A stretch of DNA of 16,828 nt, from NCBI GenBank assembly GCA_036257895.1, contig DATAES010000261.1, forward strand, positions 1 through 16,828. Direction: 5' to 3'. The position numbers and the translations under genes were made by a program. Positions within the stretch are counted from its first letter, which is position 1. Every line of letters begins with the position of its first letter. The stretch is from DATAES01 sp036257895. Its GTDB lineage: Bacteria; Actinomycetota; Acidimicrobiia; Acidimicrobiales; JACDCH01. Shown here piece after piece: positions 5,983-14,531 of the stretch. The notes under the pieces are model-generated. The model had not been told where the DNA came from. It saw only the letters and a program-made list of their open reading frames with translations, and did not search any database.

Positions 5983-6251
5983 GTGTGAAGGTTCGTGTGC
6001 CGACCACCCTGCGCACCCTGACCGGCGGCAAGTCCGAGGTCGAAGTCGAGGGGGCGACGGTCGGCGAGGTGATCAACAGCCTCGAGTCCGCCCACCCGGG
6101 GTTCGCCGACCGGTTGTTGGACGAGAGCGGCCTTCGGCGCTTCGTCAACGTGTTCGTCGCCGATGACGACGTCCGCTTTCTCGACGGACTCGACACCAAG
6201 GTTCCGGACGGTGCGACGGTCTCGATCATCCCGGCTGTCGCTGGCGGCTGA
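5979..6251 (+). CDS. cysO: CysO-like sulfur carrier protein (MoaD/ThiS ubiquitin fold)
   Basis: 90 residues ending in VAGG, the di-glycine that is adenylated and converted to a thiocarboxylate. The C-terminal half, RRFVNVFVADDDVRFLDGLD followed by TKVPDGATVSIIPAVAGG, is close to mycobacterial CysO, which gives sulfur to O-phosphoserine-derived cysteine synthesis through CysM and is released by the Mec protease. MoaD-type proteins for molybdopterin usually differ in the RFVN block. Neither cysM nor mec is in the window. The ATG overlaps the TGA of the 16-codon leader. It converges on the flavoprotein gene with nine bases between stops. A MoaD-like gene near groEL2 also occurs in Streptomyces, as far as I recall. 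Confidence 0.88.
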   Translation: MSVKVRVPTTLRTLTGGKSEVEVEGATVGEVINSLESAHPGFADRLLDESGLRRFVNVFVADDDVRFLDGLDTKVPDGATVSIIPAVAGG

Positions 6252-6260
6252 ATCATTGCG

Positions 6261-7682
6261 TCACAGCGCGGCCAGCAATTCCTCGCGGGAGGCTGGCCCG
6301 AGCTGAGGCTCTGGCGGGCGGTTCTCGCGATCGTTGTATGCGGCCAGCACCTTGGCGACGACGTCACCGTCTCGCATGAGCGCGTCGGGCGAGGTCAGCA
6401 AGTTGAACGTGCGCAGGAACGCGCGCAACACGGCCTGATCGGTCCGCATCGCAGGCGCGAGTCCGTCGCGCATCACCGCGCGCATGAATGCACGCGGATC
6501 GGATTCGTCCGCGTCGATGCTGGCCGTCGCGGCGCGGTTGTCACGATCGGCCATCACGGCCGCGTGGTACCACGGCTCGATCTCCTGCGACGAGGCGCGC
6601 TCGAAGTCCGCGGCAATCGCATCGAGATCGCGTTCGTGACGTGCGGCCGCGTCGCCGAGCAGGGTCGCCTGCACCATGGCCAGCGAGCACCCGCGCCCGT
6701 ACAACGGGTTCGTGCAGGTGTGTGCATCGCCGACCGCGGCGAATCCCCGAACGAGGGGCGTGCCGTCGTCGTCGGTGAAGCGCCGAAGTCGGTTCAGCAA
6801 CTTGGCCATGATGTGCACCGGCGTGATCGGCTCGGCTCGTGCCGCGTCGACCCACGGGCGGGTCGCGGGCAACAGCCGTCCGGCCCGCTCGAACGTGACC
6901 GGATCGAGTAGGCGAGCACGAAGCTCGTCGTCGTCGACTGGGGTGGCGAAGGTGACCGAGAACGTGCGGTTGTCCCCGATGAAGGTCGCGTACTTGAGGT
7001 AGCCGAGGTCGCCGCCGATCGGTCCAGCGTCGGATGGGACTTCGGCTCCTTCGCGAAGGCGGTAGAAGCGCGACAGGTACACGATCCCCGTGTCCTCGAC
7101 GATCTCGTCGATGTGCACATCGACGTCCGCGAGCCACGCGGGCACGTCGCCTCGGCGGCCGTTGGCGGCGACGACGAGGTCGGCGTCGAACGTGTGTGGC
7201 GCCCCGTCGACTGTCGCGTGCACGCCCGTCACGGTGCCGTCGCGGCCCAAGAGACCGTGCACGACGACGCCGTCGTGGAGGGAGACGTGGGGCGCGGCCA
7301 GCACCGTCCGGCGCAGCACCCACTCGAAGGTCGTCCGCCGGCAGGCGAGCATCACGAGGTCCTCGTCGCCGGGCTTGGGGGAGGGATCGTCGATCGTGTC
7401 CGGCAGCCGGACGGTCAGGGGCCAGTCGGTGGCGCCGGCGGCGTACAGGGCGTCGAGGACGTCGGGGAAGCGGTCCCGGACGAGATTCCGCAGGCGGGCG
7501 AGCATGGCGTGGGAATGGCGCACCTGAGGCGCTCCGCGCCGGTCCCAAGCAAAGGCTTCGTCGGGGTCGCCTGGCAGGGGCGTGCGGTCCCGTTCCGTCA
7601 CCACGACCTCGTGGCCCTGGCGGGAAAGCGCCAGCGCCGTGCCCAATCCGCCGACTCCGGCCCCGATGACGACCACCCGCAT
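6261..7682 (-). CDS. FAD-dependent oxidoreductase/monooxygenase-like flavoprotein
   Basis: 473 residues from ATG 7682. The N-terminal Rossmann fold is MRVVVIGAGVGGLGTALALS with GxGxxG at 7-12 and the ribose-binding acid at TERD (about 31-34). A later FAUVGD-type motif reads FAAVGDAHTCTNPLYGRGCS, the second FAD-binding block of group A flavoprotein hydroxylases (PHBH fold). ATNGRRG-like VVAANGRRGDVP closes the FAD domain. The substrate is unknown and no partner gene is adjacent. An in-frame GTG at 7706 would add eight residues but would lie inside CIRCE-1, so ATG 7682 is preferred. It shares a 133-bp divergent region with groEL and could be affected by HrcA. Confidence 0.82.
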   Translation of the reverse strand: MRVVVIGAGVGGLGTALALSRQGHEVVVTERDRTPLPGDPDEAFAWDRRGAPQVRHSHAMLARLRNLVRDRFPDVLDALYAAGATDWPLTVRLPDTIDDPSPKPGDEDLVMLACRRTTFEWVLRRTVLAAPHVSLHDGVVVHGLLGRDGTVTGVHATVDGAPHTFDADLVVAANGRRGDVPAWLADVDVHIDEIVEDTGIVYLSRFYRLREGAEVPSDAGPIGGDLGYLKYATFIGDNRTFSVTFATPVDDDELRARLLDPVTFERAGRLLPATRPWVDAARAEPITPVHIMAKLLNRLRRFTDDDGTPLVRGFAAVGDAHTCTNPLYGRGCSLAMVQATLLGDAAARHERDLDAIAADFERASSQEIEPWYHAAVMADRDNRAATASIDADESDPRAFMRAVMRDGLAPAMRTDQAVLRAFLRTFNLLTSPDALMRDGDVVAKVLAAYNDRENRPPEPQLGPASREELLAAL

Positions 7683-7695
7683 GTGCAGGCAGTCT

Positions 7696-7722
7696 TTAGC
7701 ACTCACCCTGTGCGGTTGCTAA
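7696..7722. promoter_or_regulatory. CIRCE operator 1 (HrcA binding site)
   Basis: Left arm TTAGCACTC matches the consensus 9/9, then a spacer of exactly nine bases, then GGTTGCTAA, 7/9 to the consensus GAGTGCTAA. Controlled inverted repeat of chaperone expression, bound by the repressor HrcA. Confidence 0.9.
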
Positions 7723-7744
7723 AGCGGCTCCGGCGTGGTTGGAT
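7716..7744 (+). promoter_or_regulatory. groEL: putative groEL promoter
   Basis: TTGCTA (7716-7721) and TTGGAT (7739-7744) are separated by 17 bases. The -35 lies in the right arm of CIRCE-1, and predicted transcription starts near 7751 inside CIRCE-2, so both operators would block this promoter. Confidence 0.5.
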
Positions 7745-7771
7745 TTAGCAGTCTCGAATCGAGAGTGCCAG
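7745..7771. promoter_or_regulatory. CIRCE operator 2 (HrcA binding site, degenerate)
   Basis: TTAGCAGTC (8/9), nine-base spacer, GAGTGCCAG (7/9). Starts 49 bp downstream of CIRCE-1 and ends 44 bp before the groEL ATG. Confidence 0.8.
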
Positions 7772-7815
7772 GAACTCCCGACACAAGTCACCAGAAGAAC
7801 CCCACGGAGGGATCG

Positions 7816-9438
<1,623 letters not shown>

Positions 9439-9467
9439 GTCTCAGCTTCTACCGCTGAGCTTCCTGC

Positions 9468-9495
9468 ACCGGCCGGCCCTTCGGGGCCGGCCGGT
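9468..9495 (+). terminator. groEL transcription terminator hairpin
   Basis: Arms ACCGGCCGGCCC (9468-9479) and GGGCCGGCCGGT (9484-9495) form twelve perfect pairs around a TTCG tetraloop, 29 bases after the groEL stop. No U tract follows, as is common in high-GC actinobacteria. A weaker hairpin CTCAGC-N7-GCTGAG (9441-9459) precedes it. Confidence 0.85.
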
Positions 9496-9531
9496 TCGCG
9501 TCCCGGCGGTGGCTCTTCGCAGGATCCCCTT

Positions 9532-9581
9532 CGTTCTGGCGTCGATGGGTGCGCATATGCGCACTGGTTGACGCCAGAACG
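9532..9581. repeat. 50-bp symmetrical nested palindrome
   Basis: Outer arms CGTTCTGGCGTC (9532-9543) and GACGCCAGAACG (9570-9581) are perfect 12-bp complements. The centre GTGCGCATATGCGCAC (9549-9564) is a perfect 16-bp palindrome with exactly the same axis, and five bases separate it from each arm (GATGG, TGGTT), four of which could pair as wobbles or A-U. It lies between the groEL terminator and fdhD. It could be a REP-like extragenic palindrome, a bidirectional terminator or an operator. I see no second copy in the window. The remaining gap 9582-9642 shows nothing else clear. Confidence 0.85.
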
Positions 9582-9642
9582 GGTGATGTGGGCCGGGGAC
9601 ATGCAATGTTTCCGAGGGCGCGCTCGGGGCGGCGAAGGTCCG

Positions 9643-9648
9643 TAGCCT
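9643..9648 (+). promoter_or_regulatory. putative leaderless-type -10 of fdhD
   Basis: TAGCCT followed by six bases and ATG 9655. No Shine-Dalgarno sequence is present. The -35 region is GC-rich and unconvincing. Confidence 0.5.
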
Positions 9649-9654
9649 GCGGCC

Positions 9655-10458
9655 ATGGGTCGTGGCCGCACCGAGCGCGTGCTCGTCCATCGGGTGCAGG
9701 GCGACGGCCCGCCCCGCCGGCAGCCGGACGATCTGATCGTCGAGGAACCGCTCGAGATCCGCCTCGACGGCAATCTGGTGACGACCACCATGCGCACGCC
9801 CGGCGACGACTTCGAACTCGCCGTCGGCTTCTGCTTCACCGACGGATTGCTCGACGGGGCTCCGGTCCTGCGCTGTCGCTACTGCAGTGACGACCGCACG
9901 GGCGCTGATGCGGAGTTCAACGTCGTCACGGTCGAGACCGGTGGACGAGCCCCTGTTCCTCGGCCTCGGCTGACGGCGACGACCTCGTCATGCGGTCTGT
10001 GCGGGTCGGTGTCGATCGCGGACCTGCAGGAACGACTGGCGCCCCTCGAGGGTGTCGCTCCGTTTCCGCTCGAGGTACTGGCATCGATGCCCGGGCGACT
10101 GCGCGCCGGCCAGAAGTTGTTCGAAGCCACCGGTGGGGTGCACGCTGCCGCCGCCTTCGACCGGACCGGCGAGCCGGTCTTCGTGCGTGAGGACATAGGC
10201 CGCCACAACGCGGTCGACAAGGTGGTCGGCCGCCTGCTGCTCGACGGACAGCTCCCGGCAGCCGAGCTCGGCCTGTGGGTCAGCGGTCGTGCCAGTTTCG
10301 AGCTGGTGCAGAAAGCTTGGGCGGCAGGGTTCGGCGCGCTGGTGGCGGTCAGCGCACCGTCGAGTCTCGCCGTCGCGGCCGCCCGTACCGCGGGGATGAC
10401 CCTGGCTGGCTTCGCTCGGCCGGGCCGGCTGAACGTCTACGCCCCGGCCGACGTGTGA
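9655..10458 (+). CDS. fdhD: formate dehydrogenase accessory sulfurtransferase FdhD
   Basis: 267 residues. FdhD transfers sulfur from a cysteine desulfurase to the molybdenum cofactor of formate dehydrogenases. Motifs are EEPLEIRLDG (30-39), the catalytic loop SSCGLCG (111-117, Cys113 and Cys116 matching the essential CxxC of the family), GQKLFEATGGVHAAA, VREDIGRHNAVDKVVG and SGRASFELVQKA. An additional CRYC pair (74-77) is visible. No formate dehydrogenase gene is in the window, so the partner must be encoded elsewhere. ATG 9655 is preferred because the -10-like TAGCCT lies six bases upstream and the reading frame is closed soon before. Confidence 0.94.
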   Translation: MGRGRTERVLVHRVQGDGPPRRQPDDLIVEEPLEIRLDGNLVTTTMRTPGDDFELAVGFCFTDGLLDGAPVLRCRYCSDDRTGADAEFNVVTVETGGRAPVPRPRLTATTSSCGLCGSVSIADLQERLAPLEGVAPFPLEVLASMPGRLRAGQKLFEATGGVHAAAAFDRTGEPVFVREDIGRHNAVDKVVGRLLLDGQLPAAELGLWVSGRASFELVQKAWAAGFGALVAVSAPSSLAVAAARTAGMTLAGFARPGRLNVYAPADV

Positions 10459-10499
10459 GTTTTCGTCGCCAAGTCCGCCACACGGTGGGAGAATCGCGT

Positions 10500-11138
10500 A
10501 TGTCCCGGAAGCGGGTCCTCGGCGGTGTTGCCCTGCTCGTCGCGGTCCTCGTGCTGGCCGCATGCAGCGGACCGGACGCCAACTACGTGTCCAACGCCAA
10601 GGCGGGCCTGTACCTCAAGATCCCCACGGACTGGCAGACCGTCGACCTCCAAGCCGGCGACGTGAAACCCGATGGCCAACTCGCGGTAGCCGAGGCGTGG
10701 CGAGTCGGTATCGACAGCGCCGCGGAGCCGCTTCGGTCCCACTTCGAGGACAGCGCACCGGCACCCGACGAGCCGATTGGAGTGGTCGAAGTCTTTCCCA
10801 TCGACCCTGCCCAGCTGTCGACAGCGCCGTCGCTGCAGCTGCTGCGTGATCTGGCGACGGGCCGGACCACCGATCCGAGCACCGGTCAGACCGTGACACC
10901 GACGGTCGATGTCCTCCGGGACGACGAAGTGACCATGTCGTCCGGCCACTGGGGGCTCCAGACGACCGTGCAGAGCACCGGTGATTCGCCGGTCCGGCTG
11001 GAGCAGCTGGCGATGTTCGATCCCGCCATCCACCGTCTCTACCGCGTGACGATCAAGTGCACGGCGTCCTGCTTCGACGCCCACTCGCAGGAGATCGAAT
11101 CGATCTTCGATTCTCTGACCCTTCGGGGGACGTCATGA
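10500..11138 (+). CDS. secreted lipoprotein, PsbP/LpqN-like fold suspected
   Basis: 212 residues from ATG 10500, with GGGAGA eight bases upstream. The signal peptide is MSRKRVL plus a hydrophobic core and lipobox LAAC, giving lipidated Cys22. The mature part has GLYLKIPTDWQTV near its start and ends with YRVTIKCTASCFDAHSQEIESIFDSLTL, the pattern of small PsbP/DUF1795-like surface proteins where a closing helix follows the last strand (fold assignment is inference). Two Cys in TASCF/KC could form a disulfide. Its TGA lies in ATGA (11135-11138), and the last codons are the first unit of a 26-bp tandem repeat. Probably in an operon with the FtsH-like protease through two micro-ORFs. Confidence 0.8.
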   Translation: MSRKRVLGGVALLVAVLVLAACSGPDANYVSNAKAGLYLKIPTDWQTVDLQAGDVKPDGQLAVAEAWRVGIDSAAEPLRSHFEDSAPAPDEPIGVVEVFPIDPAQLSTAPSLQLLRDLATGRTTDPSTGQTVTPTVDVLRDDEVTMSSGHWGLQTTVQSTGDSPVRLEQLAMFDPAIHRLYRVTIKCTASCFDAHSQEIESIFDSLTLRGTS

Positions 11139-11167
11139 TCGTGACCCTTCGGGAGACGTCATGATCG
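11116..11167 (+). repeat. 26-bp tandem duplication across the lipoprotein stop codon
   Basis: Two adjacent 26-bp units (11116-11141, 11142-11167) beginning TGACCCTTCGGG and ending GACGTCATGATCG. I count one mismatch (GGGGG versus GGGAG). Each unit carries an ATGA stop/start overlap. Confidence 0.9.
11135..11164 (+). CDS. 9-residue micro-ORF created by the tandem repeat
   Basis: MIVTLRETS, starting in the ATGA of the lipoprotein stop and ending in the ATGA of the next micro-ORF. Its end TLRETS copies the lipoprotein end TLRGTS. Because the repeat is 26 bp, one base short of nine codons, the -1 shift of each ATGA restart is matched exactly. Whether it is translated is unknown. Confidence 0.35.
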   Translation: MIVTLRETS

Positions 11168-11228
11168 AGCGAAGCGAGAGAATGGCGGCCGTGCGAGCGC
11201 CAGCGAGCCGGACGCGGATGGCGGGATC
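11157..11228 (+). repeat. ATGA-linker repeat, copy B
   Basis: From its ATG 11161, copy B matches copy C (from 14528) at 50 of the first 60 bases with no gaps, by hand count. It lacks the G/C hairpin of copy C and ends GGATC before the ATGA of the FtsH-like gene. Confidence 0.75.
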
Positions 11229-11232
11229 ATGA
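11161..11232 (+). CDS. 23-residue micro-ORF linking lipoprotein and FtsH-like gene
   Basis: Starts MIERSERMAAVRAP and ends MAGS. The start is in ATGA 11161-11164 and the stop in ATGA 11229-11232, which also contains the FtsH-like start. The peptide aligns with the micro-ORF at 14528 (MTEQSEGMAAERPP), mirroring the DNA repeat. No promoter or Shine-Dalgarno sequence is visible, so translation would depend on coupling. Confidence 0.45.
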   Translation: MIERSERMAAVRAPASRTRMAGS

Positions 11233-13835
11233 GCGATCTCGTCGCGCCACCCTCGGCGTGGCCGGACCCATCGCAGCAACCGCACATGCACGTGCCCCAG
11301 GAGACGCCTCCACCGGCGACGCGCAAGCCGCTGCCGTTGTGGGATCGCATCAAGTTCCTCGGACTGATCCTGTTGATCTTCGGCCTGCTCGTCTACGACG
11401 AGGCCAGCGGCAACCCCTTGATGTCGATGCACGATGCGATCCGCAACGTGCTGCTCGATGTGCCCTGGCTCGAAGTGCTGTTCGGGCTCGAGGTGCTCCG
11501 CCAGGTCCACTACTTGCTGTCGGAGCACTCGGCGACGTGGCACCACTTCTGGGCGGACAGTGTGTTCGGCGGCTGGAACCGTTACGTCGAGCGGTTCAAC
11601 CCGTGGACGCGCTACCGCACAGCACGCTTCTTCAAGGTCGTTCTCGTCATCGGGCTGATCGGCGTGCTGTTCGGATGGCGCTGGAACGAGTCGCCGATCG
11701 ACGCGCTGTTCGAACTGCCTCGTTCGACGATCGACGCCGCCCTCGGCACCGCGCAGGGCCTTCCGCTGATCTTCCAGCTCGTGCTGCTGCTCAGCATGAA
11801 CCTGCTGATCTTCGTCGGCATCTTCTGGCTGCTGTCCCGCGGCGGGATCGACACCTACTACCCCGATGACATCGAGACACGATTCAGCGACGTGTGGGGT
11901 CAGGACCCGGTGCTCGACCGGGTCAAGGAGAACATGGTGTTCCTCGAGAACCCGGAGGCGATCGAGGACCGGGGTGGTTACGTGCCCAGCGGGATCCTGT
12001 TGTGGGGACCGCCTGGTACCGGCAAGACGTTGATGGCGGAAGCCGTCGCCGGCGAGACGGGCCGGCCGTTCGTATTCGTCGACCCCGGTGCGTTCATCAA
12101 CATGTTCTTCGGGATCGGCGTGCTGAAGGTCAAGCGCCTGTTCCGCAAGCTCCGCAAGCTCGCACTGCGCTACGGCGGCGTGATCGTCTTCTTCGACGAA
12201 GCCGACACCCTCGGCAATCGCGGTGGTGCGGTCGCGGGCGCGCAACAGCATCCGGCCGGTACATCAGTGTTCAACCACGGTTGCAACGGCATCAGCTACG
12301 CGTCGTCGTCGGTGACCACCGAGTTGCTGCGGGCCGAGCTCGAAGGCCTGCCGTCGGCCGACGACGGCGGCCGCCGTGGATTCGTCATGATGCCGAACGG
12401 CGGCGGGGGCGGCATGGGGACGCTGCAGGCGCTGCTGACCGAGCTCTCCGGCCTGAAGAAGCCCCGCGGCATCTTCAACCGCTACCTGCGCCGCGCGCTG
12501 GGCATGCGGCCGAAGCCGCCGCCCAAGTACCGCATCCTCGTGATCATGGCGACCAACCTGCCCGACGTCCTCGATCCGGCGATGCTGCGGCCCGGCCGCA
12601 TCGACCGCATCTACGAAGTCGGTTACCCGTCGACGGATGGCCGCCAGCGGACGTTCCAGGGCTACCTCGACAAGATCACGCACAACCTGACAGAGGAGCA
12701 GGTACGCAAGCTTGCGATCATCAGCCCCCGCGGGACGGGCGCGTCGATCAAGGACATCGTGAACGAAGCGCTCGTCGTCGCGCTCCGTGAGGACCGCGAC
12801 GTCGTGACGTTCCAGGACGTGATCCGGGCGCGGCACTTGAAGACACACGGCCCTGCTGACGAGTGGAAGTACTCCGACTGGGAAGGTCATGCGGTCGCGG
12901 TGCACGAGGCCTGCCACGCAGTCGCGATGTACCGGCTGAAGAAGCGCGAAGCCATCGACGTCGCCACGATCGAGCGGCGCGGCAGCGTGGGAGGATTCGT
13001 CGCTCCGGTGCCGCTCGAGGACCAGTTCTCGTCGTGGCGTTCCGAGCTCGAGCTCGAGGTGATGACGTTCCTCGCATCGCTCGCGGGCGAGCGCCTCTTC
13101 TTCGAGGGAGACAACTCGGCCGGCGTCGCCGGTGACCTCCGCGCGTCGACGCTGATCGTCATGGAGATGTTCGGCTTCCGTGGCATGGGCAACAACACCG
13201 CTTCGATGGGTGCGAGCCTCGGGTACATCGGACGCAGGCCGTCTGTCATCGTTGAAGACGGCGTCGATCGTCAGTTCCTCGAGACCGCCTTCGGTCGCGA
13301 CATCGATGCCAAGCTGAAGGAACTGCTCGCGAAAGCGCACGACTTGCTCGACGAGAACCGTGTGCACGTCCTGGCGGTGGCCCACGCGCTCGAGACATAC
13401 AAGACGATCACCGGTGACGAGATCATCGCGATCATCGAAGGACGAGTTGGTCTGCAACTCGACGGACGGAGCTACCACGAGCCCGGTGCGGCGCAGCGGT
13501 TGGAGGAGTACCACGCAGCAGTGGTACTGGCCATGCGCGGGACGACGCGCGTCGAGGTCGCGTTGCCAGTGTTCAACGGCTTCCATCCGGTCGAACCCGC
13601 CGCGATCGCACCACCGCCCCAACCGGTGCGCACCGTGGCTGCGCCTCCGCCACCGCCCGCGCCTTCACCGCCCGCGGGGTCGCCGCCGCCACCGCCACCT
13701 CCCCCGTCGGCCGTTCCACCTCCGCCACCGACACAGCCGCCTTCTCCGCCACCGCCCCCAGCTGGGGTCCCGACCTTCCTGCCGCCGCCACCACCACCGC
13801 CCGTCGAGGGAAACGGCTCCAAGAACGGCTCTTAG
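11229..13835 (+). CDS. divergent FtsH-like membrane AAA+ zinc metalloprotease with polyproline tail
   Basis: 868 residues. The N-terminal region (1-215) has a Pro-rich start and hydrophobic segments at about 41-57, 134-150 and 178-203. The AAA+ module has Walker A GPPGTGKT (260-267), pore-like MFFGIG (292-297), Walker B VIVFFDEAD (318-326) and the second region of homology ATNLPDVLDPAMLRPGRIDR (441-460). The M41 protease part has HEACH (559-563) and the third zinc ligand Asp636 in AGVAGDL. Compared with FtsH there are about 50 extra residues after Walker B (about 334-397, including GGGGG) and about 20 before sensor 1. Residues 786-858 are mostly proline. It should degrade or extract membrane proteins. 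Substrate is unknown. All catalytic residues are present, so activity is likely. Housekeeping FtsH is shorter and is probably encoded elsewhere. Confidence 0.85.
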   Translation: MSDLVAPPSAWPDPSQQPHMHVPQETPPPATRKPLPLWDRIKFLGLILLIFGLLVYDEASGNPLMSMHDAIRNVLLDVPWLEVLFGLEVLRQVHYLLSEHSATWHHFWADSVFGGWNRYVERFNPWTRYRTARFFKVVLVIGLIGVLFGWRWNESPIDALFELPRSTIDAALGTAQGLPLIFQLVLLLSMNLLIFVGIFWLLSRGGIDTYYPDDIETRFSDVWGQDPVLDRVKENMVFLENPEAIEDRGGYVPSGILLWGPPGTGKTLMAEAVAGETGRPFVFVDPGAFINMFFGIGVLKVKRLFRKLRKLALRYGGVIVFFDEADTLGNRGGAVAGAQQHPAGTSVFNHGCNGISYASSSVTTELLRAELEGLPSADDGGRRGFVMMPNGGGGGMGTLQALLTELSGLKKPRGIFNRYLRRALGMRPKPPPKYRILVIMATNLPDVLDPAMLRPGRIDRIYEVGYPSTDGRQRTFQGYLDKITHNLTEEQVRKLAIISPRGTGASIKDIVNEALVVALREDRDVVTFQDVIRARHLKTHGPADEWKYSDWEGHAVAVHEACHAVAMYRLKKREAIDVATIERRGSVGGFVAPVPLEDQFSSWRSELELEVMTFLASLAGERLFFEGDNSAGVAGDLRASTLIVMEMFGFRGMGNNTASMGASLGYIGRRPSVIVEDGVDRQFLETAFGRDIDAKLKELLAKAHDLLDENRVHVLAVAHALETYKTITGDEIIAIIEGRVGLQLDGRSYHEPGAAQRLEEYHAAVVLAMRGTTRVEVALPVFNGFHPVEPAAIAPPPQPVRTVAAPPPPPAPSPPAGSPPPPPPPPSAVPPPPPTQPPSPPPPPAGVPTFLPPPPPPPVEGNGSKNGS

Positions 13836-13838
13836 GAT
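13833..13838 (+). promoter_or_regulatory. putative leaderless-type -10 of chdC, overlapping the upstream stop codon
   Basis: TAGGAT, whose TAG is the stop of the FtsH-like gene, is followed by six bases and GTG 13845. No Shine-Dalgarno sequence precedes this GTG. Confidence 0.5.
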
Positions 13839-13844
13839 CAAGCA

Positions 13845-14531
13845 GTGCAAGAACCGCTGACGCCGTCATCCGGCTGGTGTGTCCTCCATCTGTTCTGCAG
13901 GCCGACGCCGTTCATCGACCCGGAGGCGATCATTGCCGCCGTGAAGGCGTGTCAGGCAGACGACCACCAGGTGATCACGGTCGGGATCCTGGGCCACAAG
14001 GCGGACCTCGGCTTCATGGCGCTCGGGCCCGACCTCTGGCGACTGCGACAGCTGCAGAGCCAGCTCACTTCGGCAGGGCTCGACCTGGTCGATTCATACG
14101 TGTCCCTGACGGAGGTCTCCGAGTACGCGAAGGGCGTTCCGGAGGAGTTGAAGCAGTTGCGGCGGTACCCGCAACTACCTCCCGAGGGCAAGCGGGCCTG
14201 GTGCTTCTACCCGATGTCGAAACGTCGCAACGTCGGACAGAACTGGTACACGCTGCCGTACGCCGAGCGCGAGCAGTTGATGCGCGGTCATGGCAAGACG
14301 GGACGGACCTTCGCCGGACGAGTGCTGCAGTTGATCACCGGATCGACCGGGCTCGACGACTGGGAGTGGGGGGTGACGTTGTTCGCAGAGCGTCCTGACG
14401 ACCTGAAGGACGTCGTCTACACCATGCGCTTCGACGAGGCCTCGGCGACCTACGCCGAGTTCGGACCGTTCTTCACGGGCGTCGTCGCTCCCATCGACGA
14501 GTTGGTGGTCGAACTCGGTCTCACGTCATGA
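13845..14531 (+). CDS. chdC: coproheme decarboxylase ChdC (HemQ), chlorite dismutase family
   Basis: 228 residues. The enzyme removes two carboxyl groups from coproheme III to give heme b, the last step of the coproporphyrin-dependent pathway of Gram-positive bacteria. Motifs are FYPMSKRR (121-128), NWYTLPYAERE, MRGHGKTGRTFAG, ITGSTGLDDWEWGVTLF and VYTMRFDEASATYAEFGPFF. Tyr122 and His149 are 27 residues apart, as are catalytic Tyr and proximal His in the staphylococcal enzyme, so I assign those roles. The GTG start 13845 is six bases after TAGGAT. The final codons read LTS and the TGA lies in the ATGA that starts copy C of the linker repeat. Other heme genes are not in the window. Confidence 0.93.
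   Translation: MQEPLTPSSGWCVLHLFCRPTPFIDPEAIIAAVKACQADDHQVITVGILGHKADLGFMALGPDLWRLRQLQSQLTSAGLDLVDSYVSLTEVSEYAKGVPEELKQLRRYPQLPPEGKRAWCFYPMSKRRNVGQNWYTLPYAEREQLMRGHGKTGRTFAGRVLQLITGSTGLDDWEWGVTLFAERPDDLKDVVYTMRFDEASATYAEFGPFFTGVVAPIDELVVELGLTS

Noticed and set aside
7735..7815. 27-residue N-terminal extension of GroEL
   Set aside because: It would read through CIRCE-2. The ribosome binding site and the conserved MPKIIAFDEEAR start support ATG 7816.
11116..11167. Two-unit repeat as a CRISPR or attachment site
   Set aside because: Units are directly adjacent with no spacer, and no integrase, cas gene or tRNA is near.
11133..12251. 372-codon open frame on the - strand reading into the FtsH-like gene
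   Set aside because: Antisense to the real gene and to the linker repeat. Composition is typical of a shadow frame.
12264..13622. 452-codon open frame on the - strand
   Set aside because: Antisense to the FtsH-like gene with its intact Walker, HEACH and homology motifs. No recognisable domain in the antisense product.
13785..13830. Polyproline coding stretch as a microsatellite or frameshift artefact
   Set aside because: The frame stays open through several separate proline runs with mixed codons and ends in a plausible hydrophilic tail with a stop that fits the next gene's signals, so it is read as genuine coding sequence.
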